This document shows positions 31,175-39,713 of a stretch of DNA of 40,915 nt, piece after piece (positions within the stretch are counted from its first letter, which is position 1; every line of letters starts with the position of its first letter). Below the pieces are notes generated by a model, which worked only from the letters and a program-made list of their open reading frames with translations, searched no databases and was not told where the DNA came from. The position numbers were made by a program, and so were the translations under genes. Origin of the DNA: Acidobacteriota bacterium (GTDB lineage: Bacteria > Acidobacteriota > Terriglobia > Terriglobales > Acidobacteriaceae); NCBI GenBank assembly GCA_021791875.1, contig JAJYVU010000029.1, positions 1-40,915 on the forward strand. The letters are read 5' to 3'.

Positions 31175-32845
31175 CTATGAGGGGCCGACGTTGGAGATGC
31201 CGGTGGGGTTTGATACGCCGGTTGGATTGGATACGCCAGTAGGATTTGCCGGAGCCGACTGTTGAGGTGGGCCCTGCTGAATACTGGTGCCGATGGCCGA
31301 TCCACTGACGACCAGCTGAACGCGGCGATTCTTTGCGCGTCCGGCGGCGGTGCTGTTGCTGGCGACGGGATCCGCCTCTCCGTAGCCTTTGGCGGTGATG
31401 TTGGCAGCCGGTACGCCTTGCGAGATGAGGAACTTCATCACAGAGTCAGCGCGCTGCTGGGAAAGCTTGAGATTGAATCCCGCACTGCCGACGTTGTCTG
31501 TGTATCCCTCGACCTGCACCTTGAGGCCGGGATAGGTGATGAGGATGCCTGCAATCTTGGCGAGCTTGATCTCGGTATCCACCTTGAGCTGGTAGCTGCC
31601 GCTGTTGAAGCTGACATCGGAGAGGCGAACGATGAGTCCACGGGCGGTTTCCTGTGTGGAGAGGACCTGATTGAGCTGTTGGCGGAGGCGGTCGCGCATC
31701 TGGTTGGTTTCAGCCTGTGCGGCGGCGGCCTGCGCCTGCGCCTTGGCGGCAGCGGCTTCGGCGGCAGCCTGAGCGACTTCAGACTGTTGCTGCGCCTGCA
31801 TGGCCTGCTGCGCCTGTTCTTCAGCTACCTTTTGCTGTGCGGCGGCCTGACGCGCCGCCAGAAGGGCCTGTTCGGCTTTTTGCTGTGCGGCCAGCTCGGC
31901 GGCTTTCTGGCGAGCTTCCTCCGCGGCGCGGGCTTCCTGCTCGGCTTTGAGGATGGCGTCCGCGGCGGTTTGGACGGCGGCGCGTGCGTAGGACAATTGC
32001 GCGGCGCGCTGGCTATTGTCGCCATTGAGGGACTGCGCGTGCCTGAGGTCAGATTCGGCGCGGGCGAGTGCCTCGCTGGCGTATTTCCCAGCCTGGGATG
32101 CTTTGGCAATCTGAATGGCGTTCATGGCTTCGTAGACGGCCAGAGGCTGGCTGTTGCTGCTGCCGATGGGGTAAGAAACCGGGTGCATGCCTTCAGCGGC
32201 GGCGTAAGCTCCGCTGGGAAGCAGGGTGAAGTGAGCCCTGCCTGCGTCGATGACGCCGCGTGTCTGGCCGGGAATGGCTTCGCCCTCCAGAATGACGACG
32301 TTACTGGGGCGGCTGACTGCGAAGTACGGTTCGGCGGAGACGATAAGTCCGAAGGACTGCAGGTTTGTGGCTGCGGTGAGATTGGCCCGGCCTTTGCTAT
32401 CGGGAACGATTTCGCCAAGATTGACGGTACGGCCAGCCGGTGTGACCGCCCAGAGCACGTAGGTGAGATATTCGGGGCCAAAACTGTAGGCGGGGATGAG
32501 GCCGTTCATTTTGAGGCGGATAGATATCTGCCCATTGTGGGGGCGTATCTGCGCCTGGCCCGAAATGCCAGGGAGTTTGCCGGTGCTGGCCAGGGCGATT
32601 TTCGCCTTTTGCCCGTCGACGTAACTCATGGCCGGAATTTGCCAGTGGACCAGCGCGGCCTTGTAGAGAGGAATGCGGCCAGCAGCGTAGGTGCCCGCCT
32701 GAGTGTTCTGGGAAGACGACTGATATGCCGCTTGATTCGATTGTTGGCTCGACATTGACAGGCTGCCAGGCAGCGCTGCTGCAGAGGGAGCGGTTGCCGA
32801 TGCCACCAGTGTGGTGACAACCAAAGCGGCGGAGAGATTTCGCAT
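31175..32845 (-). CDS. OmpA-family outer membrane protein with long Ala/Gln coiled coil
   Basis: This 556-residue exported protein starts at ATG 32845 with AGGAA upstream and a signal peptide of about 24 residues. About 50-250 is a globular region with beta-rich text (ISIRLKMNGLIPAYSFGPEY and similar). About 255-395 is a long Ala, Gln and Glu/Lys coiled coil that could span the periplasm. The OmpA-like peptidoglycan-binding domain is at about 405-515: EGYTDNVGS and LSQQRADSV hold the conserved Asp and Arg, and GRAKNRRVQL closes it. The last 25 residues carry three copies of a six-residue NPTGVS-type repeat. Expected role: anchoring the outer membrane to the wall. Confidence 0.92.
   Translation of the reverse strand: MRNLSAALVVTTLVASATAPSAAALPGSLSMSSQQSNQAAYQSSSQNTQAGTYAAGRIPLYKAALVHWQIPAMSYVDGQKAKIALASTGKLPGISGQAQIRPHNGQISIRLKMNGLIPAYSFGPEYLTYVLWAVTPAGRTVNLGEIVPDSKGRANLTAATNLQSFGLIVSAEPYFAVSRPSNVVILEGEAIPGQTRGVIDAGRAHFTLLPSGAYAAAEGMHPVSYPIGSSNSQPLAVYEAMNAIQIAKASQAGKYASEALARAESDLRHAQSLNGDNSQRAAQLSYARAAVQTAADAILKAEQEARAAEEARQKAAELAAQQKAEQALLAARQAAAQQKVAEEQAQQAMQAQQQSEVAQAAAEAAAAKAQAQAAAAQAETNQMRDRLRQQLNQVLSTQETARGLIVRLSDVSFNSGSYQLKVDTEIKLAKIAGILITYPGLKVQVEGYTDNVGSAGFNLKLSQQRADSVMKFLISQGVPAANITAKGYGEADPVASNSTAAGRAKNRRVQLVVSGSAIGTSIQQGPPQQSAPANPTGVSNPTGVSNPTGISNVGPS
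31199..31252 (-). repeat. Three 18-bp tandem repeats in the ompA-like 3' end
   Basis: Three 18-bp units (31199-31216, 31217-31234, 31235-31252) differ by a few bases each. They encode NPTGVS-type hexapeptides at the C-terminus. The period keeps the frame, so copy number could vary between strains without loss of the protein. Confidence 0.75.
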
Positions 32846-32894
32846 CGTTCCTGTGACTCCTTGGCTCGCGACAAGCGCGGTGCTTGCTTACGGA

Positions 32895-32930
32895 GGACCA
32901 TACGCAGCTTAGCTGCTCATTGTATGGTCC
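32895..32930 (-). other. Hairpin in the leader of the OmpA-family gene
   Basis: GGACCATAC (32895-32903) pairs perfectly with GTATGGTCC (32922-32930). Inside, GCAGC (32904-32908) pairs with GCTGC (32912-32916) around a TTA loop, leaving a five-base bulge. It lies about 50 bases upstream of the ompA-like start and 124 bases beyond the response-regulator stop. It could be an mRNA leader stem or a factor-dependent end signal; no T-run follows on the minus strand. Confidence 0.45.
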
Positions 32931-33053
32931 CACTTTTCATCAGACTCTTGAATGGATGAGATGGCAACTATGCATGATGGCTTATTTTCAGACAGATAGG
33001 CCAGGCTGCATGGAACTGCGGCAGTTCTGAGGCAGTTTTCCCCGGGACCGGCT

Positions 33054-33776
33054 TCAAGAGCTGGGATTCACCAGTTCGTGCGCAATGGCAAACATTGCCA
33101 GTTCGAGACGGGTGGAAACGCCGGTTTTATCGAAGATATTCGACAGGTGCCGTTTTACCGTCTCTTCGCTGAGATTGAACTGCTTTGCGATATCGCGATT
33201 GCTGCAGCCCTCGACGATACAGCCGATGACTTCCATTTCGCGTGGGGTGAGCCCGTAGGTCTTGCGCTCCGGTTTGGTTGCCTTCAGTTCGAGTTCCTGA
33301 AGGGCGGTGACCAAATTTGCCACCCGCCTGCCTCCGATCCAGTAGTCGCCCGAGGCGACGGACATGACGGCTTCTGTCATGTGATCGGTGAGGGTGTTCT
33401 TAAGAATAATGCCACGGGCGCCGGTCTGGAGGGCCTCGATGACCTGCTGCGTGGAAATGCCGCCGGTGAGCAGAATGACTTTCACGGTGGGAGAGTCTGC
33501 GATGATCTTTTGCATGGCTTCGAAGCCTGACAGACGGGGCATGGATAAATCGAGGAGCAGAATGTCAGGCAGGAGAAGTTTGGCCTGTTCGACGGCTTCG
33601 TCGCCGTCTCCTGCCTCACCCACTACATCAATGGCTGGTTCGCCAGCGAGCATGTTGCGAACGCCAACGCGGACGACGGGATGATCGTCGGCAATCAGCA
33701 CACGTACGCCGGAGAGGTGCGGCCACCGACCGGGTACGGAATTATCGTGTTTGTCGTGCTTTGCGCTCAAGGTCAT
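33054..33776 (-). CDS. NarL/FixJ-family response regulator
   Basis: This 240-residue DNA-binding regulator has an N-terminal receiver with an acidic pair at 30-31 (IADDHP), phosphoacceptor Asp76 (LLLDLSMPRLSG), Thr104 (LLTGG) and Lys126 (ILKNTL). The C-terminal LuxR-type helix-turn-helix at about 175-235 reads LTPREMEVIGCIVEGCSNRD, then NLSEETVKRHLSNIFDKTG. ATG 33776 overlaps the stop of the upstream gene as ATGA, so the two are translationally coupled. No kinase gene is adjacent. Its target promoters are unknown; the OmpA-family gene just downstream is a candidate by position only. Confidence 0.93.
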   Translation of the reverse strand: MTLSAKHDKHDNSVPGRWPHLSGVRVLIADDHPVVRVGVRNMLAGEPAIDVVGEAGDGDEAVEQAKLLLPDILLLDLSMPRLSGFEAMQKIIADSPTVKVILLTGGISTQQVIEALQTGARGIILKNTLTDHMTEAVMSVASGDYWIGGRRVANLVTALQELELKATKPERKTYGLTPREMEVIGCIVEGCSNRDIAKQFNLSEETVKRHLSNIFDKTGVSTRLELAMFAIAHELVNPSS

Positions 33777-34591
33777 GAGAACTTTCCCGCCAGGGTTTGA
33801 GATAGCCGATCGAGCTCTCTTTCCAGTTGTCGCAGCTGCTGCCGGAAACTGCTGGTTGACTCGTGTCGGATAGCGATTGATTCAGAAGCGTGCCGAAGGT
33901 GAACTGCTCCGGTCAGTCGTGCTGAGCCAGCCAACCGTTGCGCCTCGGAACGCATGGTTTTGCGGTCGCCCGATGCGAAAGCTGCCTGGATGGCATCAAG
34001 GCGCTGACGAGAGTCGGACAGCATGGTGCGGTAGAGCAGTTCCAGCGCTTCGGGTGGTAAACGTTTTTCTAGCTTTGCAAATACCTCGTGGTCAAGAACT
34101 TTCGAGGCATCGCCATTGTCAAAATCGCTACCCTGTTTGCCGTGATGCCATGTCGAGGAGTCTTGCTCTGATGACTCGTCAAAGAGTAAATCGCGCAGGT
34201 TCTCAGGGGGCAGGGGCTTGCGCAGTATTCGGGAATAGCCGTCTGTACAGTCAGCGGGTGTGGCGCTCAGGGCGATCTTCGTGGCATGCGGCCAACGGCT
34301 GCTGATCCGGTCCGCGAGTTCGGTCCCGCGCAATCCTGGCAATTGCAGGTCTGCCATGACTACGTCCGGCACCCAGGCAGTGGGCAGAGAGTCACTGCCG
34401 ATGGCATCTCCGCTGTCGGCGCGCATTACGTCGAAGCCTTCGCGCTCAAGCAGCATGGCCAGAACGGCGAGACGTACGGCATCGCCGTCGAAGATGAGAA
34501 TTTTCCTTTTCGCGTGCGGCTGCATCGGGGGAGTCGCTGCCGTCCTTTCTGGTGGACGTGGTGTCGCCGATTTCGCTGCCCGAATTTTCAC
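33773..34591 (-). CDS. Receiver protein with a degenerate Hpt-like domain
   Basis: This protein of up to 272 residues begins at GTG 34591 or, alternatively, ATG 34525; neither has a clear site. The receiver (about 29-135) has an acidic pocket at FDGD (35-37), phosphoacceptor Asp81 (VMADLQLPGLRG) and Lys125 (LRKPLPP). After a linker, about 170-270 is helical and resembles a histidine phosphotransfer domain: YRTMLSDSRQRLDAIQAAFA, then EAQRLAGSARLTGAVHLRHA. In working Hpt domains that second segment reads A-H-x-L-K-G; here the His is Gln218 (codon CAA) and the Lys is Ala. The domain therefore should not carry phosphate. It precedes and overlaps the NarL-type regulator gene. Confidence 0.8.
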   Translation of the reverse strand: MKIRAAKSATPRPPERTAATPPMQPHAKRKILIFDGDAVRLAVLAMLLEREGFDVMRADSGDAIGSDSLPTAWVPDVVMADLQLPGLRGTELADRISSRWPHATKIALSATPADCTDGYSRILRKPLPPENLRDLLFDESSEQDSSTWHHGKQGSDFDNGDASKVLDHEVFAKLEKRLPPEALELLYRTMLSDSRQRLDAIQAAFASGDRKTMRSEAQRLAGSARLTGAVHLRHASESIAIRHESTSSFRQQLRQLERELDRLSQTLAGKFS

Positions 34592-34707
34592 ATATTCAGG
34601 ACCGATTCGCCGAGAGGTTTTTCAGTTTATGTGGTTACGAAGTTACCTCTTTTCTGTTTTAGGGAATAAATTGGCCTCATGAACTCGACGGAAGGATTTC
34701 TCCGCAG

Positions 34708-36075
34708 ATGAGCGATCAGTTGTCGAATGAAGTGCCGGTAGATTCCCTGAGTACCCTGCGCGAGGAGGTCACGCAATTGCGGCAACGCGTGGCGCGGTTG
34801 GAGGCATTGCTGGGTGGTGCGCCGACGACGACGCAGCAGGGGGCGAGTAATCCCGTGTCCATGACCCGATCCAAGGAGCCATCGATTGAGAGAACGATTG
34901 GTTCGCAATGGCTCAGCAAGGTGGGAATTCTGGCGGTGCTGGTGGGTGTGGCGCTGTTCCTGAAACTGGCGATCGACAACCACTGGATTGGACCGGCGGC
35001 GCGCATCGGACTGGGTCTGGCGGGCGGGCTGGTGATTTTTGCCGGGTCAGAGCCATTCCGGAGGAAGGGATACCCAGGGTTCTCCTGCACGCTGAAGGGG
35101 ATCGGAACAGGCGTTCTGTATCTTTCGCTGTGGGCGTCGTTTTCGCTGTTTCATCTGCTGCCGGGAGTGGTTGCCGGGCTGGGGATGATTGTCGTGACGG
35201 TGGGCAACGGCCTGCTGGCGTGGCGGCAGAACTCGCAGGTGCTGGCCGTGTACGCGATTGTGGGCGGGATGTTGACGCCGTTTCTTCTATCGAATGCCCA
35301 GCATCACGAGGTGGCGTTGTTTGCCTATCTACTGCTGCTTTCGGGCGGCGCATGTGTTCTGGCGCTGACGCGCGTGTGGAACAGCCTGCTACTGCTGGCC
35401 TTTAGTGGGAGTGGACTTTATGCCATTGTGTGGGCTTTCTTCTGGTATCGGGCGGAAGAGTTCTCAGTGACGGTGATGTTTGCGGCGGCAGGCTTTCTGC
35501 TGTTTGCCCTGATTCCGTTTCTGCCGGGAAGCAAACCGCCGCGCAGCACCAGCCAGACGGCGCTGTCGATTGCGAACGCGATTGGCGGGGTGGTGTTGGC
35601 TTCCGCGTTATACACGGGGCTGACGCAAGCGCTGGTGGTGCTGGGGATCGCGGCGTTCTATTACGTGCTGATGAGGGTGCGTCCAGCTTCTGAAGGGTCG
35701 CCGCTGCCGGGTTGGACGGTGGCGCTGAACGGCAATGTGGCGCTGCTGGTGGGGATCACGTTGCTGATCCACTGGCTGTGGCGAGGCAGTGTGACGGCCA
35801 GCGGACCGCAGACCGGGGAGCAGCTGAGCTATTCCTTCTGGTTCATGGGGTTTGGCGCTTCGCTGGTGATTCTGGGCTTCTGGCGCCATCGGGCCGCACT
35901 GCGCTGGCAAGGGCTGGTGCTGCTGCTGTTGAGCATCACGAAGGTGTTTGTGGTTGACATGGAGTTCCTGCAGGCAGGGCTGCGGGTGTTCAGCTTTCTG
36001 GCGCTGGGTCTTCTGCTGTTGGTGATCAGCTTCGTGTATCAGCGGGACTGGCTAAGGCTGCGCAGCAAGAGCTGA
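34708..36075 (+). CDS. DUF2339 polytopic membrane protein, short form
   Basis: This 455-residue membrane protein begins with a coiled-coil segment (about 15-40, LREEVTQLRQRVARLEALLG), then IGSQWLSKVGILAVLVGVAL, the characteristic DUF2339 entry (G-x-x-W-L-x-x-x-G). About 12 further hydrophobic helices follow to the C-terminus (VISFVYQRDWLRLRSK). Family members are usually much longer, so this is roughly half-size, but the ending looks natural. ATG 34708 overlaps, as ATGA, the stop of a ten-codon reading frame starting at ATG 34679, which might act as a coupling leader. The function is unknown. The gene is monocistronic and convergent with ftsK. Confidence 0.85.
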   Translation: MSDQLSNEVPVDSLSTLREEVTQLRQRVARLEALLGGAPTTTQQGASNPVSMTRSKEPSIERTIGSQWLSKVGILAVLVGVALFLKLAIDNHWIGPAARIGLGLAGGLVIFAGSEPFRRKGYPGFSCTLKGIGTGVLYLSLWASFSLFHLLPGVVAGLGMIVVTVGNGLLAWRQNSQVLAVYAIVGGMLTPFLLSNAQHHEVALFAYLLLLSGGACVLALTRVWNSLLLLAFSGSGLYAIVWAFFWYRAEEFSVTVMFAAAGFLLFALIPFLPGSKPPRSTSQTALSIANAIGGVVLASALYTGLTQALVVLGIAAFYYVLMRVRPASEGSPLPGWTVALNGNVALLVGITLLIHWLWRGSVTASGPQTGEQLSYSFWFMGFGASLVILGFWRHRAALRWQGLVLLLLSITKVFVVDMEFLQAGLRVFSFLALGLLLLVISFVYQRDWLRLRSKS

Positions 36076-36093
36076 GACAGCGGATGCTCGCGG

Positions 36094-38640
36094 CTAGCGC
36101 AGGGCCTGATCGACTTCGTTGAGCCAGTCGGGGGACTTGAGGATTTCGCGGGGGCGCGGGCCATCGGCGGGTCCGACGATGCCGTCGCGCTCCATCATGT
36201 CAATGAGGTGGGCGGCGCGGCCATAGCCGATGCGGAGACGGCGCTGGAGGAGCGAGGTAGAGGCCTTGCCGAATTCGAGGACGAGGCGGACGGCATCCTG
36301 GAAGAGCTCGTCGTTGTCGTCATCGCCGGAGCCGGCTGAGTCGGGGTCGCGGCCGCGGTCATCTTTGGGTGCGTCGAGGAAGCCTTCAGCGTATTCGGCG
36401 CTGCCCTGCTTCTTCCAGAAGTCGGTGACGGCCTCAATTTCCTTTTCGGTGACGAAGGGAGCGTGGACGCGCTGGAGGCGCGAGGTTCCCGGCGGCAGGA
36501 AGAGCGAGTCGCCGCGGCCGAGGAGGGATTCGGCGCCGTTGGAATCTAGGATGGTGCGGGAGTCGACCTTGGTGGCGAGCCGGAAGGAGATGCGCGAGGG
36601 CACGTTGGCCTTGATGAGGCCAGTGATGACGTCGACGGAGGGTCGCTGCGTGGCGAGCACAAGATGGATGCCGACGGCGCGGGCCATTTGCGCGAGGCGG
36701 GTGATGGCCTCTTCGACGTTGGCCCTGTCGAGCATCATGAGATCAGCTAGCTCGTCGATGATGATGACGATGTAAGGCAGCGGTTTCTGCTCGGGGTCGT
36801 CCTCAAAGAGCGAGGGATTCTCGAAGAGGCGGTTGTACTGGTCGATGTTGCGGACGCTGCGGGCGGCGAGCAGCTTGAGGCGGCGCTCCATTTCGCGGAC
36901 TGCGTTGCGGAGGGCGTTGGCGGCCATTTTGGGCTCGGTGATGATGGGCGTGAAGAGGTGCGGGATGCCCTCATACATGCCAAGCTCGACGCGCTTGGGG
37001 TCGACGAGGATGAGACGGACCTGGTCGGGCGTGGCCTTGTAGAGCACGGACATGATCATGGCGTTGATGGCCACGGATTTGCCGCTGCCGGTGGAACCGG
37101 CAATGAGGACGTGGGGCATGGTGGCGAGATCGGTGATGACGATCTGGCCGTTGATGTCCTTGCCGAGCGAGAGAGTGAGGTGGCTCCTGGCGGCGGAGAA
37201 TTTTTCCGATTCGATGATTTCGCGGAGCCAGATGGTTTCGCGCTCTTCGTTGGGGACCTGGATGCCGACGGTGCTTTTGCCGGCCATGCGCTCGATGAGG
37301 ATGCTCTCGGCGCGCATGGCGAGACAGAGGTCGTCGGCGAGGCCGGTGACGCGGCTGTATTTGACGCCGGGTTCGGGGCGGAATTCGAAGGTGGTGACGA
37401 CCGGGCCGGGATTGATGCGGGAGACCTGACCGCGGACGTCGAATTCGGCGCATTTTTCGACGAGGATCTGGGCTTCGGTGCGGAGGGATTCTTCGCGGAT
37501 GACCTGCGTATCAGTGCTCTTGTGCAGGAGGGTGCTGGGCGGCAGACGGTATCCGCTGACGGCCTTCTGGGCGACGGTGACGGTGCGGAGGTCGGAGTCG
37601 GCGCGCTCGCCGATGGCGATGTGATCTGCCGAGCCGGGTTCAGGTTCGGGCTGGCGCGGCTTGGGTGCGGCGGCGCGGGGGATTTCTACGATGCGTGGAG
37701 CTGGGGGCGGGCCGGGTTCCGGCTGTGTCTCGTAATCGGATTCTTCGGCGACGGGTTCCGGCCAGGATTCTGGCTCTGGAGCGGGGACAGGGGTGGGGCG
37801 GGATGGCTGCTCAAACTCGGCGAACCGGGACTGACGGATGCGGACGGGGAGCTCTTCAAAGCCGCTGGGGGAGCTGTCGGGCGGAGTGGCGGCGGGCAGG
37901 TGCTCCTCGCCCGGTTCGGGGCTGGCCTGGCTGTGCTTGGGGGTTTCAGTTTTCTGCTGCTTGCGGAGGGCTCGCTGGCGCTGTTTTTCGCGTTTGGCTT
38001 CCTGTTTGAGCTGCTTGCGGAGGGCGCGGTCAGCGCGCCAGTTGGCGAGGCGGTCGCGCCAGGAGAGCAGGAAGGCGAAGCGGATGGCGACCCAGTCGCG
38101 GGCGGTGTTGAGGCTGAAGGTGGTGCAGAGATAGGCGGAGGCGGTGACGAGGGCGAGGGTGACGATCCATGCGCCGGGGCGGTTGAGGAGGTGGATGAGC
38201 GCCGCGGCCATGAGGGTACCGATGACGCCCTGTGCCGGGAGTCCGCCTAGACCGTGGAGCGGATACGGAAAAAGGCCCAGCGCGGCGGGGACGAAGAGGA
38301 GCGCGAGAACAGCTCCGACGGCCTTGGATGGGGGCGAGCTGATGGGCTGGGAGCGCATCCACGCGACACCAATGCCGCCCAGCAGGAGCGGCAGCAGGAA
38401 GGATGCGAGGCCCTCGAACTGGAGCAGGAGATCGCTGAGGTAAGCTCCGGCGCGGCCAGTCCAGTTGTGGACGGGGGCGTTGGAGGCGGCACCGCGAACC
38501 GTGTCGAACGAGGGGTCAGTGGGGTGGTACGAAACGAGGGCGAGGAAGAGGAGGGCGGCGGCGACAAGGACGAGAAAACCGATGAGCTCGTTGAGCCGTC
38601 GATTGCGGGTCGGAGTGAGGACAATGCGTAAGGGCTTCAT
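36094..38640 (-). CDS. ftsK: DNA translocase FtsK/SpoIIIE
   Basis: This 848-residue motor pumps chromosomal DNA through the closing septum. ATG 38640 is preferred; GTG 38649 would add three residues, and neither has a strong site. Four transmembrane helices lie in the first 180 residues. A Pro/Glu/Gln-rich linker covers about 205-350. The motor core has Walker A AGSTGSGKS near 517 and Walker B VIIIDELADLMM near 628, with LATQRPSVDVITGLIKANVP. The winged-helix gamma domain (about 780-845, QDAVRLVLEFGKASTSLLQR, then MMERDGIVGP) would read KOPS sites. It is convergent with the DUF2339 gene, with an 18-bp gap. Confidence 0.96.
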   Translation of the reverse strand: MKPLRIVLTPTRNRRLNELIGFLVLVAAALLFLALVSYHPTDPSFDTVRGAASNAPVHNWTGRAGAYLSDLLLQFEGLASFLLPLLLGGIGVAWMRSQPISSPPSKAVGAVLALLFVPAALGLFPYPLHGLGGLPAQGVIGTLMAAALIHLLNRPGAWIVTLALVTASAYLCTTFSLNTARDWVAIRFAFLLSWRDRLANWRADRALRKQLKQEAKREKQRQRALRKQQKTETPKHSQASPEPGEEHLPAATPPDSSPSGFEELPVRIRQSRFAEFEQPSRPTPVPAPEPESWPEPVAEESDYETQPEPGPPPAPRIVEIPRAAAPKPRQPEPEPGSADHIAIGERADSDLRTVTVAQKAVSGYRLPPSTLLHKSTDTQVIREESLRTEAQILVEKCAEFDVRGQVSRINPGPVVTTFEFRPEPGVKYSRVTGLADDLCLAMRAESILIERMAGKSTVGIQVPNEERETIWLREIIESEKFSAARSHLTLSLGKDINGQIVITDLATMPHVLIAGSTGSGKSVAINAMIMSVLYKATPDQVRLILVDPKRVELGMYEGIPHLFTPIITEPKMAANALRNAVREMERRLKLLAARSVRNIDQYNRLFENPSLFEDDPEQKPLPYIVIIIDELADLMMLDRANVEEAITRLAQMARAVGIHLVLATQRPSVDVITGLIKANVPSRISFRLATKVDSRTILDSNGAESLLGRGDSLFLPPGTSRLQRVHAPFVTEKEIEAVTDFWKKQGSAEYAEGFLDAPKDDRGRDPDSAGSGDDDNDELFQDAVRLVLEFGKASTSLLQRRLRIGYGRAAHLIDMMERDGIVGPADGPRPREILKSPDWLNEVDQALR

Positions 38641-38850
38641 GCAGGACACAATCGGGCAAGCGCCTATGTACGGCTCTCATCGCCGGACAAGGCTACCAGT
38701 CATAACCCCAGAGCATGTTCATTATTCCAGACGAGGGCGAAGGATTGGAGAAAAATGGCGGGAGGGAATCCGGTTAGAGAATAGCCCCCGGTTACCTGCT
38801 TTCAGTCTTCAGATTTTGGCTTGGCTTGGAAGGGGCTTGGAGCCTCCCTT

Positions 38851-38940
38851 GTTTTTGTGGGGAAGTTGTTGATTTATTGAGGTCGAGTACCAGTTATGGA
38901 TGAGTTAACCCACGGTGTTTTTGTGGGGAAATGGTTGATT
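38851..38940. repeat. Pair of 24-bp direct repeats
   Basis: GTTTTTGTGGGGAA followed by four variable bases and TTGATT occurs at 38851-38874 and 38917-38940, matching at 22 of 24 positions with a 66-bp period. A shorter relative (GTGGTTGATT) occurs at 39076-39085. They may be binding sites or duplication relics. Confidence 0.6.
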
Positions 38941-39180
38941 CTAAAGAATCGATTGATGTTTTGCGGCGAGCAGCCAGCGATGAAGAGCCAGCGAAAAGGG
39001 GTCGATGTGCGCGTTGGTCGATGGCCCGGCGGCCGGAGTCAGACGGATTGAAAAGCTCCAGCTAACGTCCCAGAAGTGGTTGATTATAAGGGATTTACGG
39101 AATGGTTAGTCCTGTAAGTCCTTTAGAATCAGTTGTGGGATGGTAGGCATCTTGCATTGTTTTTTCGTCTACGAACACCG

Positions 39181-39207
39181 AAAAAGCGGCCTGAGCGGCC
39201 GCTTTTT
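39181..39207 (+). terminator. Intrinsic terminator without an obvious upstream gene
   Basis: An 11-bp perfect stem (AAAAAGCGGCC, 39181-39191) pairs with GGCCGCTTTTT (39197-39207) around TGAGC. Flanking CACC/GGTG extends the pairing. The A-run and T-run make it work in both directions. The ftsK gene reads away from it and the next plus-strand gene starts 180 bases beyond. Confidence 0.85.
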
Positions 39208-39387
39208 GGTGACTCTAAGTTCAGGATATCAAGCTTGGGGGTAATTTCCGGCAAAGTTGCAAGCGGTCTCAGTCCGAAGAAAGCGCGAATCTCAGCCAGC
39301 ATCCGCGTTGTGGGGGCTGACGGAACGGCACGAAAATTTGCGAGGGCTGTTGTTTGCGGAGGGGAATCGGGGCTACTCTGGTGGGCC

Positions 39388-39645
39388 ATGGACGCGAATT
39401 CACTTTCTCCCGTGGCATTTTTGTTTGTCGTATGGTTCGTGCTGATCTTTGCGGTCATCGGGCTCGTTCCGTACTGGAAGATCTTCAGCAAGGCCGGCTT
39501 TTCAGGCTGGCTTTCGATTCTGATGCTGGTTCCGCTGGTGAACCTGGTGGTGCTGTACCTGGTGGCGTTTTCGAACTGGAATGTGCAGCCGAGCTTCCAG
39601 CAGCAGGTGCCTCCGCCGCCGGTGCTGCCAAGGCAACGGTGGTGA
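39388..39645 (+). CDS. Small two-helix membrane protein with Pro-rich tail
   Basis: ATG 39388 gives 85 residues; the frame is open further upstream but runs through the terminator. Two transmembrane helices (about 8-30, VAFLFVVWFVLIFAVIGLVP, and about 38-60, GWLSILMLVPLVNLVVLYLV) flank a short loop YWKIFSKAGFSG. The pattern of a K-I-F-x-K-A-G loop followed by a proline-kinked second helix is common in small, mostly uncharacterised bacterial membrane proteins. The tail is QQQVPPPPVLPRQRW. The ribosome-binding site is weak. Function unknown. Confidence 0.7.
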   Translation: MDANSLSPVAFLFVVWFVLIFAVIGLVPYWKIFSKAGFSGWLSILMLVPLVNLVVLYLVAFSNWNVQPSFQQQVPPPPVLPRQRW

Positions 39646-39713
39646 GGGTGCTGGCCGCTGTTAGCCGCTCTGGGCTGCTGGTTTGAATCCCGGGAGAAAC
39701 CGGGGGCGGGGGA

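Larger units (their letters stand above)
38641..39387. other. 747-bp noncoding region with repeats and an orphan terminator
   Basis: This is the largest gap on the right side. It contains the ftsK leader, a weak hairpin at 38830-38850 followed by GTTTTTG, a pair of 24-bp direct repeats, an imperfect inverted repeat (39080-39098 against 39114-39132, 15 of 19 positions) and a strong terminator at 39181-39207. TGATTCTAAAG near 38936 recurs in inverted form near 39120. No reading frame with a ribosome-binding site was found before 39388. A noncoding RNA ending at the terminator would explain the layout, but no promoter is evident. Confidence 0.5.

Noticed and set aside
31262..32758. 498-codon plus-strand open frame
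   Set aside because: It is antisense to the OmpA-family gene, whose signal peptide, coiled coil and OmpA domain are unmistakable.
36958..38250. 430-codon plus-strand open frame
   Set aside because: It is the antisense shadow of ftsK; its Gly/Asp/Glu-rich text mirrors the high-GC codons of the translocase.
38851..38940. Direct repeats as a CRISPR remnant or DnaA-box cluster
   Set aside because: There are only two full copies, without spacer regularity or cas genes, and the TGTGGGGAA core differs from the DnaA consensus.
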